Origin: Conidiobolus incongruus B7586 | Taxonomy: Eukaryota; Entomophthoromycota; Entomophthoromycetes; Entomophthorales; Conidiobolaceae | Assembly: GCA_000697335.1 (NCBI GenBank) | Contig: JNEM01011395.1 | Span: 1-39,622 of the forward strand | Reading direction: 5' to 3' | Length of the DNA stretch: 39,622 nucleotides | Part shown: positions 12,005 through 23,034 of the stretch, piece after piece | How the letters are laid out: every line of letters starts with the position of its first letter | How positions within the stretch are numbered: the stretch's first letter is position 1 | Translations under genes and position numbers: made by a program | Notes under the pieces: generated by a model | Seen by the model: only the letters and a program-made list of their open reading frames with translations | Told to the model about the DNA's origin: nothing | The model's database searches: none

Positions 12005-12700
12005 TAGATATTGGATTTTATAAAAATGATTTTTTTCATTTTTAAGACACTAATAATATTTGTTAAGGTTGATATTATAACTGAATGGATTTTGATAGAT
12101 TGAACTCAGAAGTATCCAGCATCTGTAAGAGTACGATGAACTGTAGTTGAATCTACTTTGGTTGTCCCTTCATTAAGATCCTTCGCTATATCATTTACCA
12201 ATTTCTCTCTCCCATTGATACCATTAACCTTAGCAATGATTGTATCTCTTGCACTCTGCTTGCTCGGACTTCCATATTTGACAATATCTGAAGATGTTCA
12301 CTACGTATACAAAGAGGTTTTAGTTTAGGACCGAAACATTTCTAATTGCTAGATCATAGTTTTTACCTACAGTGGTTATACTAATTTGGAAATTGGACAT
12401 ATTCGTGCATACTTTCAATGTTAAAATAGGACCCTTAGTCGTAATATAAGTTAAGCGACTTCCTCGTTTCTTCTCTCCTTCTTGAATTGTAATCTGTGAA
12501 GTAGTCTCCTGATTGTTTTGCACTGTATTATTCACTGTACTGGAACAACTTAAGTTTCTCAAAATTGCCTCTGGGAGACAGAAATTGAAATGGTTTTTTA
12601 GTACTATCAACAGCATCAGGTTCTACTTCGTTTGCTGAAGCTTTATTTTGAGTGTTACCACTCAAATAGTTGTGAAATATTTTCAAATCTATTCGGAATA
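12005..12700 (-). pseudogene. array copy B: decayed paralogue closest to gene A
   Basis: Close relative of gene A. The minus strand still reads TTKGPILTLKVCTNMSNFQI against A's ATRGAIIALKVFTDMSNNQI (first HTH), then in another frame YGSPSKQS (linker), IIAKVNGINGREK and TVHRTLTDAGYF (second HTH), nearly identical to A. The helix after NFQI is damaged, so the frame shifts between the two halves and stops follow the second HTH. The Ser/Asn/Gln-rich N-terminus is recognisable only from about 12620 down. Flanking DNA on both sides also resembles that of A and C, so the whole unit was duplicated. Confidence 0.8.
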
Positions 12701-14109
12701 AGAAATCCTTCCCGTGGATTTTACATCATTACAAATATGACTTAAACAAAAATATCAATTAAAACTAAATAATTTTAATTTCCAAGCTTGAATGCATATA
12801 ATTTTAAACTATTGATAATTTCAAATCCAATTATTGTATCAAATAGAAAATTAAACTATGTAAATTTAATTTTGATTTGCATTTACTATATGCACAAGTT
12901 ATAAAGGTAGATCAACTAAAAAAATTATATTTGTTAAATATATTTTATATTGAATTAATAAAGGTATAATGGAATAAATTCATTACCAACTATAAAATAA
13001 TCCTCTGTAAATTGAATAGTATCATGGTGTCTGATATCAGAACTAAATTGCATAATATATATCAATAAATCAGCTGATTAATTGTTGTTATATACATTTT
13101 CAAATTACAAAACCAAATTTTAAAGTCGCAACTATCACTTTGATTTTCAAATTTTTTAACTAGAGCTGAATTTTTAATTGGTTATAATTTAGGGTTTAAT
13201 ACATTGTTAGCAAACTATGTTTAAAAAATAGAGATTATGAACGTATTTGTAAATCATTTCAATTTTTACTCATTTAAACAGGTTCCATTTGATAAATAAA
13301 TAACCATTTTAAAAGAAAATTGTAAATATTATATGTTCATTGAACAATATATATTCGTTTTAATTAATAAATTTCAATTCAGATTTTGTGTACCATTTCA
13401 TTATATAGTCCTGTTAAATTATTTATATCGATATTGCATTATTAAGTATTAGGACTATATTAAATAATATAAAATTGAATTTTATGAAATGTATAATTAA
13501 GAAAATCTGCAAAAATATAAAATATCTTTTAATTTAAAAAAATTTTAAAATTATTAGGATTTTTACTAAATATATTTAATATGAATTCTTATAATAATAT
13601 TGTCAATATTTGAGGCTTAGAAATTTCCTTAGTTATAATGAAAAATATTAATCTTAAAATTTAAATATTTTGGTAAATTAAATCACTTTATCAAAATAAA
13701 CTGTGTATAAAATACATTTTTTGTTATATTACAATTAAATATTATTAAAATCTTGAGCTGAAAATATGTTGCATAAAATGATGTAACTATGAACCTGATT
13801 GAAAAAGTGATAAATATTTCGGATAAAATCATAAGTGTTTGCTTACTTTGTGTTTAATATGAAAAGTTACATACTTGTAAGTTTTTGTTAATTTTTTATA
13901 AATCATTTCAATATATAAATAAAGGATTGTATTCGTCAATCGATATAATCTCTCAGCTTCGATTTGAGAATATCATTATAATTTTGCCTATGATAAACAT
14001 ATATTATATTCACTGATTTTTTTTGATTGAAAGTATATGTGATTATTGGCAGTGAACAACATGTATTCATTTCTTCCATTGTATTTTTAATATTTCATTA
14101 CAGGACAAA
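12701..14109. other. spacer between array copies B and C
   Basis: AT-rich with stops in all frames. It includes the upstream flank of B, with AATCAGCTGATTA near 13070, and the 3' flank of C from about 13945. Nothing else stands out. Confidence 0.45.
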
Positions 14110-14725
14110 ATAGAATTTTTTATAACCACCAATTAAATTTTGAGAGTCATTTTTATGCTCAAGACAGCAATGATATTATTTTGGATTGGAAATTGAGTTG
14201 TAAAGATTGGGAATAGGTTTCGCATTAAGGTATCAAATATCAACAAGAGTACGATACACTGTAGAAAGACCGACTTTCATCACATTCTCACTAGGTTTCT
14301 TAAAAATCTCCCTCACAACTTCTCTCTACAGTTAACTTTTGCAATAATTGCATCTTGCTCTTGGGTTGCTTGGTTTTTGATATTTCAAATCTTTCAGGTG
14401 TTTATTAAGCGTAAAAATTGGATTCAATTTTGTATTCAACTCGTTTTTAATAGCCAGACTAAGTTTGAGAGACTCTGTTCATACACACCAAGTTTTTGTT
14501 CAGTTTTTATATTTTATATGTTTGTGTATGCTTTCAATACTAAAATAGTATCCCTTCACCGCCATATTATTTAACAATTTCCTTGTTCCTTTTCTTTTTC
14601 CCTATCTGTGCTCTTGAAGATATTATTTTGATTCTTTTTTAATAATTTTTTACTCTATTGAATTCGAATTGACTTGTTCTATACCATGAACCACATTAAA
14701 TACCACCAAATTTTTGAATCTCATT
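14110..14725 (-). pseudogene. array copy C: strongly decayed HTH paralogue
   Basis: Minus-strand translation keeps scraps of the family: EKEKEQGN just before the first HTH, then DTILVLKAYTNI and EQKLGVYEQS in the first HTH, and farther on a region around 14225-14340 matching the second HTH (the VHRVLTDAGY segment, with a stop). Several stops and frame changes separate these scraps, and the GRPR linker is hardly visible. Its 3' flank aligns with that of copies A and B. Confidence 0.65.
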
Positions 14726-15764
14726 CCGAATCATACTTCTCAAATCATTTTATTCTCTATTACCGAACACTTTGGATAGTATTGTGTCAGTTTGGATTCT
14801 GTCCTTGGGTATAAGGTTGATGCTGGTTTCCATTGTCTCATGTTTAGTATAGTGATAAATGTTATTAATATAAATTATGTCCAATGACATAACTTTATAA
14901 TTCGAAGCTAATTTATATTCATGTTGGTTAAAATTCATTTAAAGTGATATATTTATAATTGCAAAGTTTATAGTTCACCATTGAATTAATTTTTTTTTCA
15001 AAAAATTCAATAATCAAAATCTATGATATTAAAAAAATTAATTGTTTTCAAAAATAAAAGCCTATTGAGATGAAATGATTATAGAAAATTTTGATAGGTT
15101 AAAATATGATTAATTTTTTCCTTATCAATTTTATACTCTAAATTGTTTTAAATAATAATTTCTCAGTAATATCATGCTAATAAATTTGGGATAATATTAT
15201 ACAGATTGGAAATTTGAAAATTATTCAGTTTGTGACTGTGATTCAATTTTTGGATTTCATTGTGAAAATTTGTAAGTCATAACCCTGAATCTAATTAAAT
15301 TATTTTCTCATAATAAAATTAATAATCAATATGAATATACTTTTGAAAAATTGATACTCTTTAATTTATAGCTACGAACTATTTGGCTGAATTGTATTGT
15401 ATCATGCATTATTATTTATTATTATAATATATACTGTCTTAAAGATATTATTCAAATTATCGTTAAATTTTAAAATATCTAATCATAATCAAATAAAGGC
15501 TAAATATCGTAAAAGATGATTATTCACTATTAAGGATTTAAATTAATTAATTAATTGTATAATTGCATAATTGAATTGCTTATCGTTGTAGAGGTATCAA
15601 ATTAAATTTTTGAATTTTACATCTTGCTCTAAATATTAAAGCTCTCAAGATGATTAAAGTTTTTTTCATGAACACCGCATTTAAATATGTCAAAAGAGAG
15701 TTTTAATTAATGAGAGATCAACTATACTGGTTATAATTAGTAATTTATTCCGCTAGTGAATTGA
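14726..15764. other. spacer between array copies C and D
   Basis: AT-rich and without coding signal. The minus-strand open frame at 14750-14938 has no family resemblance and looks like a chance frame. Confidence 0.45.
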
Positions 15765-16564
15765 TCAGCTGATTCCTAGAATATCCAGCTTCTGTAAGGA
15801 TCCTGAAAACCTTAAAGGTATTAGTTCAAATTCTCTGATCCTTCAATCCCCTACAAATCTCATCCAGTAACTTGTTCCTTCAATTCTCATTCTGTACAAT
15901 TGCAATATCAGAGTTCCTAATCAGATTATTTGGCACCGAACACTTATAAAATAGTACGCCTCTGAATACTTGGTACGCAGCTGAATTTGTGTAGCTTTGG
16001 GATCGAAGCCTCGTTTCAGAGCTTGATTGTAAAGAACAAACGACAACACTTTCCACACTGGTCCTTCGTGAAGTTTCACTAATTGACCTTGCAAAGAGCT
16101 GTAAACTGCAATAAATGCTCGTGTTAATGTGTCCGTAGTTTTGCCTTCTCACTCTTCTCCAGGCTGAGCTATTCCTTGATTGGGGTCGTTCAATTTGCTT
16201 TGGTCAATATTGTCACCAGTATTGGAGATTTCATTTGTTTGGTTGGTAGCAACTTCATCCCGAATGTTATTGCCAGAGTTAACTTTGAACTGTTTACAGG
16301 AAAAAGACGTACTTTTGACGTCCAATTTCAAATAAGATCTAATTGTTCAAATTGTTATACTTTGTGCTGTTAGTATTAACTGTGTAGATATTAGATTAGA
16401 TATCAATTAGTAGAACGCTAGTTAAATTTCTATTCTCGAAGTTATTAGCAGCATTGGAGGTTACTATTTTGGTTTAATAACTATTCTGGGTAATAGTATT
16501 AAAATTGGTTTTCTATTTTATCAAAATAATCATAAACTAAATTTTCAAGTTGATTAGAACTCAT
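15765..16564 (-). pseudogene. array copy D: decayed HTH paralogue with gene A-type start
   Basis: The start is preserved: ATG AGT TCT AAT CAA at 16564, giving MSSNQLEN against MSSNQPEN in gene A, but the frame soon meets a stop. Remnants follow in other frames: an Asn/Gln/Thr-rich N-terminus (NQTNEISNTGDNIDQSK, about 16180-16260), a trace of the first HTH, DIAIVQNEN near 15900, and RILTEAGYSRNQL near 15770-15800, the end of the second HTH. At about 800 bp it is close to full length, so decay was by scattered changes rather than loss of one block. Confidence 0.7.
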
Positions 16565-17284
16565 GAAAACATAATCTTATCTAATTTTGATAATTTTGAA
16601 TATTCATAATAATATTTTAAGATTAAATTGAATATTATTAATTCTATAATTCATTAGAGTTAAACTGATTTAGAATTCCAAATTTAATTTTGATATTCGG
16701 ATTGAGAATGTATTCAAAAAATATCAATATTCTAATGATTATGCCAATTATAGTATTTATGTAGTTGAAATAGTTGCCAAAATAATTTTTGAGCATTATT
16801 AGGTGCTTTAGTTGATAATATACCCAATCTTTTATATTTTTACCAAGGTGTAGATATCAGTGTATATTTTGAAAACTTCTGTATTAATTTAATGAATCTT
16901 TAAATATGCATAATATTCAATAATATATAATGTATAAAAAGAGTTTAAATATCTTAAATCCCAAAGTGTTTTTTTTCAGAATTTAATGTTATTTTCAGTC
17001 TACACTATTTTGAAAATATTTTGTCGAAAAATTTGAGACCAAATTGAAAATATCTTAGGAAATAATATGCAATTGTATTAAATTAGGAATAAGTGTGACT
17101 GTTAATTTCAGGTCTACCTCAATTTGATCCCTTAGGATATTTTATTACACTTCATTTCAAGCCAATTAGAATATTCTTAGTTAAAGTGATTATTTTCAAC
17201 TATGTTACAGTAGTATACTTATCCTTTAGTGACCAGTAGTATTAGTGAGGATTGCTATACTGGTCTCAAGGTATATTAATTAAT
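16565..17284. other. spacer between array copies D and E
   Basis: AT-rich, no coding signal and no RNA gene recognised. Confidence 0.45.
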
Positions 17285-17950
17285 TTTGCCTCGGAATATC
17301 GCGCACTTATCTAGATTGAACTGATTTGATACTGTACTCAACATACTGGAGTTGGAGCTTGTTAGATATTTCACTAAGCGCCATTTTCCTACTATTCAAT
17401 TTCTTGAAAGTTGCTATGAAGGCTTTTTTTACATGAGAATTATGCAACAGAGGCTTTATTAGATGATTTGGGTTGAGAAGTTCCTTACGCAGATGGAATA
17501 AAACAACGTTGTGATTGAAATCGCGTTTTAGAGCTAAAGCACAAATTGAACGGACTATAAATCTAAAGATGCCCACCTTTCTTGAAATTTCGAAATTGGT
17601 CATAATTTAGAGTCCTTTATATGCAACAATTGTTGCTCATGTCGTTATGTCTGTATGAAATCCTTTCCTTTTACTCTCTTATCTGGGCTGGGACCATCCA
17701 AAATTTGTGGGATTTATATTGTCGTGTGGGATATCAAGAGAGTTGGACATTCTAATTGCTCGATCATTGTGCATTTCATCTTGAGTTTTATTACTGGAAT
17801 TTTCAGGTTCTATATTTATCAAAGAATGTACTTTCCTTATGATATTGCGAATATTGCTATATAGGATATTAGACAAACTGACATGCTTTCCACCTGTATA
17901 TCATCGGATTGTATTTCATTGAATTGATCCTAACTGTTTGAGCTACTATT
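17285..17950 (-). pseudogene. array copy E: decayed HTH paralogue
   Basis: A minus-strand open stretch at 17307-17603 retains the first HTH (MTNFEISRKVGIFRFIVRS, then ALALKRDFN, matching IAKNLGVSRGTV...AVKRGFN) and a poorly conserved run to the second HTH (ALSEISNKLQLQ, matching the DIAKEL helix). The GRPR linker has decayed to HLIKPLLHNS-like sequence. Upstream, the N-terminal part at 17680-17880 is open but in a different frame (Asn/Ser-rich, NSSNKTQDEMHNDRA). No continuous gene remains. Confidence 0.65.
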
Positions 17951-18698
17951 AAAATTGATAACTTCCAATATATCAAATATTCTAAAAATAAGAACATTGG
18001 ACTTATTCAAACTAATTGTTGTTTCTGGTAACAATAATATTTGTATCCAGTAATATTTTTAATTTTAATATTAACAAAATGATATTAATTCAAATTTCGA
18101 AATCAGAGTGAATTAGCTTATTAAATTAGAATATTATAAATTCAGAGGATTTAAACTCTTTTATTGTATCATTTTAAGATAAGACATTCAATATCAAATG
18201 TATAAAATACAGAAATATCAAATTGAATATATTTCCATATTAATAGTATTGTAAATCTTCAATTTATCAGCAATTTACATGTAAAAATCATTCCAATCCA
18301 ATTATAGTGATTTTTTTAGCACAATAGTCTACTGAAATTAAAATGCTACATATAAGAAATTTTATTTATAAACTATAAATAAATTGTAAACATCTGCCTT
18401 TGGTAAAAAATTGATATTTTACCATAGTTTATATATGGTTTTATATTAATAATCTCAAAATCAAATAAAATACATTGAATAGTTTGTTGTCTATTTGGAT
18501 AGATAACTGTGTAGTTTTTTAATTCAATCAAATATTTAATTGTAAGGTACTAATAATTACCTGATATTTATTAGTCATTTTAAAATTAAAATATTTAATA
18601 TTACTGGGGCTGAGCACTGCAAAGGGTCCTAAAAATTACACCCATATCACATTAGAATCCCTAGTAATTATGTCTCTCCAATGAACCAACAAAACTAA
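17951..18698. other. spacer between array copies E and F
   Basis: AT-rich without coding signal. The last 90 bp before gene F's stop codon (about 18605-18698) is less AT-rich (GGGGCTGAGCACTGC, CCCATATCAC) and may be the 3' untranslated region of gene F. Confidence 0.4.
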
Positions 18699-19418
18699 TT
18701 ATTTCTTTGTATTGGGATTAACAGTACGCGACCAATGATATTTATATTTAAACAAAGACCCAATTTGCATAGGTGAATTGACCCAATTGTAGCCCGCATC
18801 ATTCATAATCCTGGTGACTTTATCCCTACCGATCTTAAGTCCCTGTGCTCTCAACTCTTTGACGATCGCATCAGATCCCTTCTCAATGCCGGTAGGTTCG
18901 CTAGTGACCTTGTCGAGCACTGCAGTCCTGACGATATCTGGAATATCTTTGGGACCTCCACCATTTTTAGGATTGTTCCTCGAATAGTCGAACAGTTCGT
19001 TGGTGATGGGGTGTTCTGCAAATGGACTGAAGCCCTTCTGTAATGCTTTGGCGTAAATGTTATCGACTGTACTCCTGTCGATTCGTAAGCATTTAGCGAC
19101 GTCGGACGACGGCATATCGCAAAAGCCTTTTAGAGCTACGATGGCCCCTTTCATCGAGATGTCCACTACAGTTCTTGTGGTGGCTTTGGGTTTTTTGTTA
19201 GCGTTGTTGTTGGCATTGTTGGTACTGATATTTGTATTATTGTTATTGTTGGGTGTATTATTAGTGTTAGCACCTTCCGAAGTACTAACTATCGCAACAT
19301 CTTGGGTATCTTCGTGAGGTCTTTTATTACTTTGGCTAGAAGCTTGCAAAGTATTGACTAAAACAACGTTATCAATTTCAGAAGTTCCACCATTGGAATT
19401 TTCTTCATTTAAACTCAT
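18699..19418 (-). CDS. array gene F: two-HTH DNA-binding protein with poly-Asn N-terminus
   Basis: The 239-residue protein is intact. Residues 1-85 are Ser/Asn/Thr-rich, with an Asn-dominated stretch at about 52-75, followed by a basic patch NKKPKATTR (about 74-82) that could be a nuclear localisation signal. First helix-turn-helix about 88-130 (MKGAIVALKGF, then SSDVAKCLRIDRSTVDNIY). Second about 181-212 (SDAIVKELRAQGL, then RDKVTRIMNDAGY). The tail has GSLFKYKYHW (220-229). The linker is unusual: where relatives have SGRPR it reads NGGGPKD, so the minor-groove arm is lost. There is no catalytic domain. GC content is clearly higher than the spacers, and codons are undamaged, pointing to active selection. 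It sits between decayed copy E and intact gene G. Confidence 0.85.
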   Translation of the reverse strand: MSLNEENSNGGTSEIDNVVLVNTLQASSQSNKRPHEDTQDVAIVSTSEGANTNNTPNNNNNTNISTNNANNNANKKPKATTRTVVDISMKGAIVALKGFCDMPSSDVAKCLRIDRSTVDNIYAKALQKGFSPFAEHPITNELFDYSRNNPKNGGGPKDIPDIVRTAVLDKVTSEPTGIEKGSDAIVKELRAQGLKIGRDKVTRIMNDAGYNWVNSPMQIGSLFKYKYHWSRTVNPNTKK

Positions 19419-19957
19419 CCCAATACCTTAATAAAATAACTTAATTATTAACAATAATTAATATTATTTAGTTGATATTAAAAAATTATTAAATAATGGA
19501 TTTTTAATTCAAAGTTAGGTTTGATTCAAATGGGCAAGTTGTAAATTCATTTTATAATTTAATGTTTATTAATATAAAATTATGGTATTTTTGGGGACTG
19601 ATTCAATTTCCTCAAATTAATCTATAATTTTAATTAATTTTTTAAATTTTAAAATTATTTAGTATTGCATATTTGAATGATCATTACACTTTCAATTACG
19701 CGGATATTGATTAATTAAAAAACTCAGTCTTTTTAGTACAAATTTGAATATATAATACAATAATTATATTTATTTATTTTGTTTTGAAATATAATAACTA
19801 TTGAATTTGAACAGATATCTAGATTCCAATTTAAATTTAATTTTGTTCAATTTTGTATCAATTTGCAACTACTTATTTGCTAAACTTGAACTATTCATTG
19901 TGTAAAAGTAAGGGTTTTCCATGATAGAATATGTTTGAAATAGATTCAATTAATCCT
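19419..19957. other. spacer between array genes F and G
   Basis: AT-rich, contains the 5' flank of F and the 3' flank of G. I looked here for a transposase catalytic domain continuing from gene G and found none in any frame. Confidence 0.5.
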
Positions 19958-20557
19958 TTAATTCTTACGACACCAATAAAATCGATTAGTATACACTGAT
20001 CCATTGACAACTGGAGCTTTCGTCCAACAGTAGCCAGCTTCCTTTAATACTTGACTCACAGTCTCTCTACTCACTTTAAAGCCTTGAGGCTCCAACTCCT
20101 GGGCGATTACTTTACATCCCTTCTCCAATCCACTGGGATCACTATGAATCTTAGCCAAAATCGCCTCCTTAATATTATCAGCCGTCCTTGGTCTTCCCGA
20201 CTTGGGCGTCTTTTCAAAATACTCATCCTTCAAAATTGGATGTGTCGCGAACTGGTCGTACCCCCTCTCAACTGCTTTAGCAATAATTCTCTCTATGGTG
20301 CGACGGTGAACTTGCATTTTGGAGGAGATTTCCGATGTCTTCATCCCCGCTACCGTCTTCAGAGCTACTATAGCAGCTTTTGTGGCAATGTTCATCTGAC
20401 TTTGAGATTGGGTTTTACTTTTTTTTCCTGATTTTATACCCTCATCCTGATGAGTTGGGTTGTCGTCGTCCGAATTACTTAAAATAACGTTGTGACTATT
20501 TTCTTCTTCCAGTTCTCTCTTGCGTATTATTTCTTCTGAAGATTCTGTTGAATTCAT
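19958..20557 (-). CDS. array gene G: two-HTH DNA-binding protein, shortest intact member
   Basis: The 199-residue protein starts at the ATG at 20557 (MNSTESSEE). The frame is open for 47 codons more upstream, but that stretch is a translated AT microsatellite (runs of Tyr), and an ATGAATTC-like start is also seen in array copies H and, altered, I, so the inner ATG is chosen. Residues 1-45 are acidic; KSGKKSKT (43-50) is basic and may import it to the nucleus. First helix-turn-helix about 58-100 (TKAAIVALK, then TSEISSKMQVHRRTIERI). Linker KSGRPRT (119-125). Second helix-turn-helix about 146-177 (CKVIAQELEPQGF, then SRETVSQVLKEAGY). The tail NRFYWCRKN ends the protein. It has the clearest Tc1-like GRPR arm of the family and no DDE domain. 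Confidence 0.88.
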   Translation of the reverse strand: MNSTESSEEIIRKRELEEENSHNVILSNSDDDNPTHQDEGIKSGKKSKTQSQSQMNIATKAAIVALKTVAGMKTSEISSKMQVHRRTIERIIAKAVERGYDQFATHPILKDEYFEKTPKSGRPRTADNIKEAILAKIHSDPSGLEKGCKVIAQELEPQGFKVSRETVSQVLKEAGYCWTKAPVVNGSVYTNRFYWCRKN

Positions 20558-20618
20558 TGTACTGACAATTCTGTGAATATATTTATTATAATAATAGTAT
20601 ATAACAAAAATTAAATGA

Positions 20619-20646
20619 CAATAATAATAATAATAATAATAATAAT
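20619..20646. repeat. (ATA)n microsatellite upstream of gene G
   Basis: About nine ATA units, 62-89 bp ahead of the chosen ATG of gene G. It lengthens the open frame artificially as a run of Tyr codons. Confidence 0.85.
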
Positions 20647-20699
20647 CAATATAACACAATATAGTTAATTTTCGCAACAAACTATATTCAGAGTCCAAC

Positions 20700-21199
20700 T
20701 AATTTTAAATTAATTACAATTTTGTAATTTAATTTATGGTTTTGGATTTTAAAGTTTGGTTTGGCTTTTGACGTCAATTTAATGTCACAATTCAATAATT
20801 TTCAGATCATCTATTTTCATTAATATACCATTTTATTTTGATCTAGCATATGTTAGTGTATAGAATTCAACGTCACAAAACATAAATAATTTTTTATATA
20901 TCTAAAATTAATATGTTCTTAGCATATTCCATTGACATACTAAACCAATATACTATTTAGATATAAAACATGATTACCTTGATAATTTCAATACTAAATT
21001 AGTTATTTAATAATTTCAAATAAATTTCAATTCACAATTAATATTATTTTATATTTTTATCTAATACTTTTTTAAATCAATTAAATTATTCAAAGATTAG
21101 AATCACTTTTATATATATTGATTGATAGTCGAAGTTTTATTAATTTAATATGTTATATGAATTATATATATGAAAACAGGAAATAAATATGTATATTAA
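20700..21199. other. AT-rich spacer
   Basis: The 5' flank of gene G and AT-rich DNA with no visible gene. Confidence 0.45.
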
Positions 21200-22280
21200 A
21201 ATATAGTCGAGCTTAACCGGGACAGCCATAATCCCAATCACATCTATTTAATTGAAAGGATCTATTTGAAAAATTCCTAAGCCCTACCAATACCATTCTC
21301 AATTATCAAGCCGCAGCAACACCCTGAAATCTTGGTACTCTCACCAAATATAACAAGAATTTACCACGATTTAATTTGTGTTATGGTAGGTTCACTATAT
21401 CTTCGGTGGCTTAGACATAGTATATATCCATCCAATTTGATTCTATCCTTCGAATCAATAATGCACGATCTTCTTCCTTCTATATATTCTTGGGATATTT
21501 TAAATATCCTAAACTAAAATCCATGATAGATAAATATAAAATACCTGAATAAATATGCTAAGGAAATGAGTCAACTTAACCAGAGTCCTAATCTCTTCAA
21601 CCAATTGCATCCATATTTCGAAAAGCATTGGTGACTGGCAATATTCGAACCATCCTTACCTGACACTGTTTTCATCGCCTTATAAAACCAAAGTCCTTAA
21701 TCCTCCGCTTCACAATTAGAAACCTCAGCTAGAGGCTCCCAAAAGCTTTACAAATTATTAATTAGACAGCTATAAATAGCAGAAGCAAGATTGGTCTGGT
21801 ACCAGACTAGGAGGATGCCATTTGAGTTGAATAAATTTTTCAAAATTTAACTCAATGAAGGAAACTCAATAATAAGCATATAAAGTATGTCAAAGTAGTA
21901 TTAAATACTGATACATAGTTCAATGAAATATTAACTTCCGAAAAATTTAATCCACATAAGCTTCTCCCTAGCTCGCCACAATCATAATCGCAATAGTACA
22001 AATGTTGTTAGGTCCATTCCGTTATGGTCAGGAATGTCTCGTATGTTACTTAGAACTCGCCATGCAACCTCCGCATTACATCTCTAAGCCCTAATATGAG
22101 GCTTGAGGACCTTCTACAAAATGGCGCCGAAGAAGCAGCTATGATACACGAGATGGCTGCATGTACATAGCCATAGCGGCAGGTTTCGTGTGAGTTGGGT
22201 TGAATTTATGGAAGAGAAAAGTAATGGCTATGACGAGATTTGAGGTATTTAAATTAGTGAGTTCACAAACCCTAGTATTT
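21200..22280 (-). pseudogene. unidentified gene remnant in a higher-GC block
   Basis: This kilobase is much richer in G and C than its surroundings and is not related to the HTH family. Minus-strand translation gives coding-like runs broken by stops and frame changes: EVAWRVLSNIRDIPDHNGMD then LTTFVLLRL (about 21970-22080), GLWFYKAMKTVSG (about 21660-21700), EYCQSPMLFEIWMQLVEEIR (about 21590-21650) and HKLNRGKFLLYLVRVPRFQG (about 21310-21370). CAG followed by GTAAGG at about 21658-21664 could be a splice donor, so part of the breakage may be introns. I do not recognise the product. It may be a dead host gene, an intron-containing gene I cannot assemble, or an old element. Confidence 0.4.
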
Positions 22281-23034
22281 TGGCTGGATGGAGAGGTATA
22301 AATCAATTCAATTTGAAATGATGAAATTTATGATCTGATCTAATTCTTTTCAAATTTGAATTAATCAATCAAATATTAAAATTATAGAAAAGTTAAATTG
22401 TTGGAATTAATGGAGTCACTAATATATCACCAAATAGTGATTATTAGATTTTCAATTGAAATTTCAGTCATATTTACAATGTGATTACAAATGATTAGTA
22501 TGTTATAAGCTTTCTATCCAATATTGACACTAGTTTATTTGAAATAACCAACCAGTTTCTTTAAATCTTTATCTCAAAATACGATTTTGAAAATTTTGGG
22601 AAATTAAACCAATCAAATTTGATAATATTAAAAATAAAAACAATTGAGTTTAATATGATATTATTAATTGATATACTAGATAGTTAAAGTTAGAATATTT
22701 TTTCGATTAATAAGAGTTTAATTTGAATTTATTGTATTTCAGTATTAGAATAAATATAATAAATTGACCAGTTTCGTAATTTAATTTTTTTTCTCATTTA
22801 AATTTGCTTTATTTTTCATTGTTGAATAAATTTCATTATTAAAAGCATATAAAACAGATTATATAATATCTATAATTGATCTAAATAAAATTTCAACTAT
22901 TCACAATTCTTTAACTTGTGTTCAATAATTCTAAATTCGAAATTCAAATTTTGGAAATATATATTTGAATCCACAATAAAATTTAATAAATTCTATTTAA
23001 TTTTTTATGTTTAACCACTATTTAAATTGATCTT
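22281..23034. other. AT-rich spacer before array copy H
   Basis: No coding signal and no RNA gene recognised. Confidence 0.45.

Noticed and set aside
19419-19957. Possible DDE catalytic domain following gene G in another frame
   Set aside because: No SDE, DNA or PxxxE-like signature is visible in any frame of the spacer, which is plain AT-rich DNA.
19057-20431. Plus-strand open frames over genes F and G
   Set aside because: Shadows; the Leu/Val-rich frame at 19057-19317 is the complement of the Asn-rich repeat codons of gene F, not a membrane protein.
20558-20698. N-terminal extension of gene G to an ATG at 20698
   Set aside because: The extra 47 codons translate an ATA microsatellite into Tyr runs; relatives start with ATGAAT/ATGAGT-type N-termini, matching the ATG at 20557.
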